Source of the DNA: Vanilla planifolia
Lineage: Eukaryota > Streptophyta > Magnoliopsida > Asparagales > Orchidaceae
Length of the DNA stretch: 64,000 bases
Direction: 5' to 3'
NCBI GenBank assembly: GCA_023846275.1
Contig: JAIUJO010000143.1
Location: forward strand, 691,001 to 755,000
The notes under the pieces are model-generated. The model worked only from the letters and a program-made list of their open reading frames with translations. It ran no database searches and had not been told where the DNA came from. The position numbers and the translations under genes are program-made. Of this stretch, positions 61,656 through 64,000 are shown one piece after another (position 1 is the first letter of the stretch; every line of letters begins with the position of its first letter).

Positions 61656-64000
61656 AGTTCTTTCTTTGCCTCCTCCCAAAATTCTCTCCTAATCTCCCTC
61701 TCTTCCATTATTTCTCTAATAGGTCTTTCTTTTTGTTTCTCTCCCCGTTCTATCCCCTCTCTCTTATTTCTCCTTCTTTCTTTCAATTCTTTTCAATCTC
61801 TCTACGTAATTTTCTATTTTTATTTTTCTACTTCTTATCAGTTCACTATCACCATAGTCTTTCACTGTGTCTTTCAATTTCTTTCATTTAACTCTCTCAC
61901 ACTCTCTCATGTTCTCTATTTTTCTTTTCCTTTTCATCATTTGTTCTCAACTTTTTCTCTACTTTTTTTTTTACATTATTTTCTAATTTTTTTTCTTCAA
62001 ATATTTTCTATTTATACTTCTTTTCTTTTTTTACTTTATCTCTTTATGTTCTTTGTCTCTCTAATCTCCTTATTTGTTTTCTTGCACTTTATATCTCTTT
62101 TTGCACATCTATCTCTCTTAATACCACTTTTCTCTCCCTTTTATTTTATCTCTTCTTTTTATTAACTTTACCTTTTATGTTGTCATATCTCTATCTCCTT
62201 TATTATTTCTCAAATCTCTTTATTTTCTCACTCACCATTTTCACTCACTTTCTCTCTATATCTAAGATCATTTTTAATTTTTATAGCTTAGTCTTTCTCA
62301 TTATTGTTTTATGTCTCAATTGGTATGGTTTTCATTTAATTCTTTGTCATAATCTCTATCTTCTCTCTCCTTTTATTATCTCTCTTCTTTTTACTCTTCT
62401 TATTTTTTTCTTCTTCTTTTTATATCTTTTTGCATCTCCAATTACACTGCACTACCTCTCAAACTATTTATGCTTACATGTCTCTTTTTATTTTCTATCT
62501 CTACCCCTTATGAAATATGCTTCACTTTTCCTCTCCTTATGTATTTATTTGTCTCTTTATCGTATTTTAATCTTTGTATTAATTTAATTCATTATTGTTG
62601 TCTTGGTTTCTTGTTTTGGCTCTTCACTCTCCCTCATGTCCTTACATTTTTTCTCTTACATATCAACCTCATTATTCATGAATTCAATTCACATCACTTC
62701 ACTCTTCTTTCTAAATTCTTATGTCTTTTTTCTATAATACTTTGCTCTCCATCTCTCTTTATTTAATACTTTATCACTCAGTTCACTCTTCCTTTCTATT
62801 TAGTCTATTTCTTCAACCATCAGTCTTTTTTATCTTATCATTTCTCCACACTTTCTCTCTTCCATCTGTCTCCTCTCTTATATCTATCATATGCACTTTG
62901 TTTTCTCTTTTTTTTACCATTATAATTTTCCCTCTCTATGACTATTTATTCCTCTCATTATTTATCTCCCTCTTATTGTCCCCCTATCTTTATGTCACTT
63001 ATCTCTCACAAACTATCTTTTTCCACTGTAATTTTCCTTTTTCGTTATCTCTATTTCCTTTCTCTTATTTATCTCACAACTTTATCTCTTTATCTTTTTT
63101 ATTTTCTCCATCTTGTTTTTTCTCTTTGTTTTTTCTATTACTTATATGTTTGTCTCTTTTTCTTGTATTTTCATTATCTTTTCAAGTCTCTATTTCCAAA
63201 TGACTTCTCTTAATCTCAAAGTTTATTTATATCTCTATTACTCAATCTCCTTATTACCTTCTCTATTTCACTTTACTCTCTTTTCCCTTCTATATCTTTT
63301 TTTTATCACTTTTTTATTTGATTTCTTTCTATCATTGTCCATGTCAAATTTTTTTATCTTTTATTCTAACCAACTATTTCTTCTCTTCTCTCTCTTCCTT
63401 ACTCTCTTTTATTTTTTATTAAATTATTTTTCTTCATAACTCTGTATTTTCTTTTTTTCACTAACACTCTCTCCACTAAATTTTTCATATGACTTCCCTT
63501 TCCCTTCTCTTACTACACCCTCTCAGTATATATCCCTCAATTTTGTTTCTCATTTATATAAAACTCTTTATCTTTTTTCAGTCCTCAGCTTCTATCTTCC
63601 TTTATTTCTCTATCTAACTCTCTTTTTATTGTATCTTTTATCTTACTTTCACACTCTCTCCATCCCTACATCTCTTTATTTTGTTGTATTCTTAACACAT
63701 CTTATCTCATCTTATCAACTCTTCCCTGATGTTCTCCTTATCAATCAATTATATTCTATCAATTAGTGCTCACACATTAAGTTTCCTTAAACTCTAATTG
63801 ATTGTCCATTTCTTAACTTACCTCAGTCTATATTCTCTTTCTCCCTTTGTTCTTTCTTTCTCTTTTCTCTCCCATCTTGTTATATCAATCTCATTTGCTC
63901 AATTCGTTTCTCACCCTATCAAGCATTCTCTATCTTGCTATTTATCTCCCATTATTATTTTTCTCTTTTCTCACAACCTTCTCCAATTTAATTTAACAAT
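61656..64000. repeat. Pyrimidine-rich (T+C) block, last in window
   Basis: At least 2.3 kb of T+C-rich sequence continuing past the window edge. The last few hundred bases contain somewhat more A and G (for example 63730-63830, with ATCAATTAGTGCTCACACATT), but no gene, RNA or element is recognised. Confidence 0.85.

Noticed and set aside
36086-64000. Open frames rich in Ser, Phe, Leu, Tyr and Ile that look like membrane proteins
   Set aside because: Translation of T+C-rich DNA gives hydrophobic residues automatically. The frames end at random, overlap each other and recur in every pyrimidine block without conserved sequence.

Overview
The window looks like repeat-dominated, gene-poor nuclear DNA of a flowering plant, probably one with a large genome. 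The evidence is three decayed Ty1/copia LTR retrotransposons of one family, with plant-type gag (UBN2-like), zinc knuckle, GAG-pre-integrase, integrase, copia reverse transcriptase and RNase H remains, and a primer-binding-like site matching initiator-Met tRNA. They sit among very long degenerate simple-sequence arrays. I recognise no intact host gene, tRNA, rRNA or CRISPR array. The many open frames in the arrays follow from composition.

Layout. (1) 1-4545: GT-rich degenerate array A. (2) 4546-10744: copia fossil 1 on the + strand, from within gag through pol to a nearly complete right LTR. (3) 10745-28523: GT-rich array B, 17.8 kb, with a clear 685-bp tandem duplication near 11.85-13.22 kb. 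(4) 28524-33875: copia fossil 2 on the - strand, from RNase H (left) to gag, a primer-binding-like site and part of its 5' LTR (right). (5) 33876-64000: a second satellite class built of pyrimidine-rich (T+C) blocks, about 2-kb AT-rich blocks and short (about 105-130 bp) AT spacers, interrupted at 43441-50585 by copia-like fossil 3, whose two long LTRs are recognisable.

The main structural observation is that the right-hand satellite has a higher-order unit of about 5.8 kb: pyrimidine block a (about 1.4 kb), short AT spacer, pyrimidine block b (about 2.3 kb), AT block (about 2.0 kb). One unit runs from 36086 to 41940. The next runs from 41941 to 54830, and subtracting the 7.1-kb retroelement restores the same length. 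Later units are shortened or rearranged. The LTRs of the three fossils appear related to one another (fossil 2 inverted), so one family colonised both satellite classes. Fossil 2 occupies the boundary between the GT and CT satellites.

Nothing here suggests genes working together. The interest lies in satellite architecture, strand asymmetry and the order of insertions. Coordinates of array, block and LTR edges are read by eye and are good to a few tens of bases unless stated otherwise.
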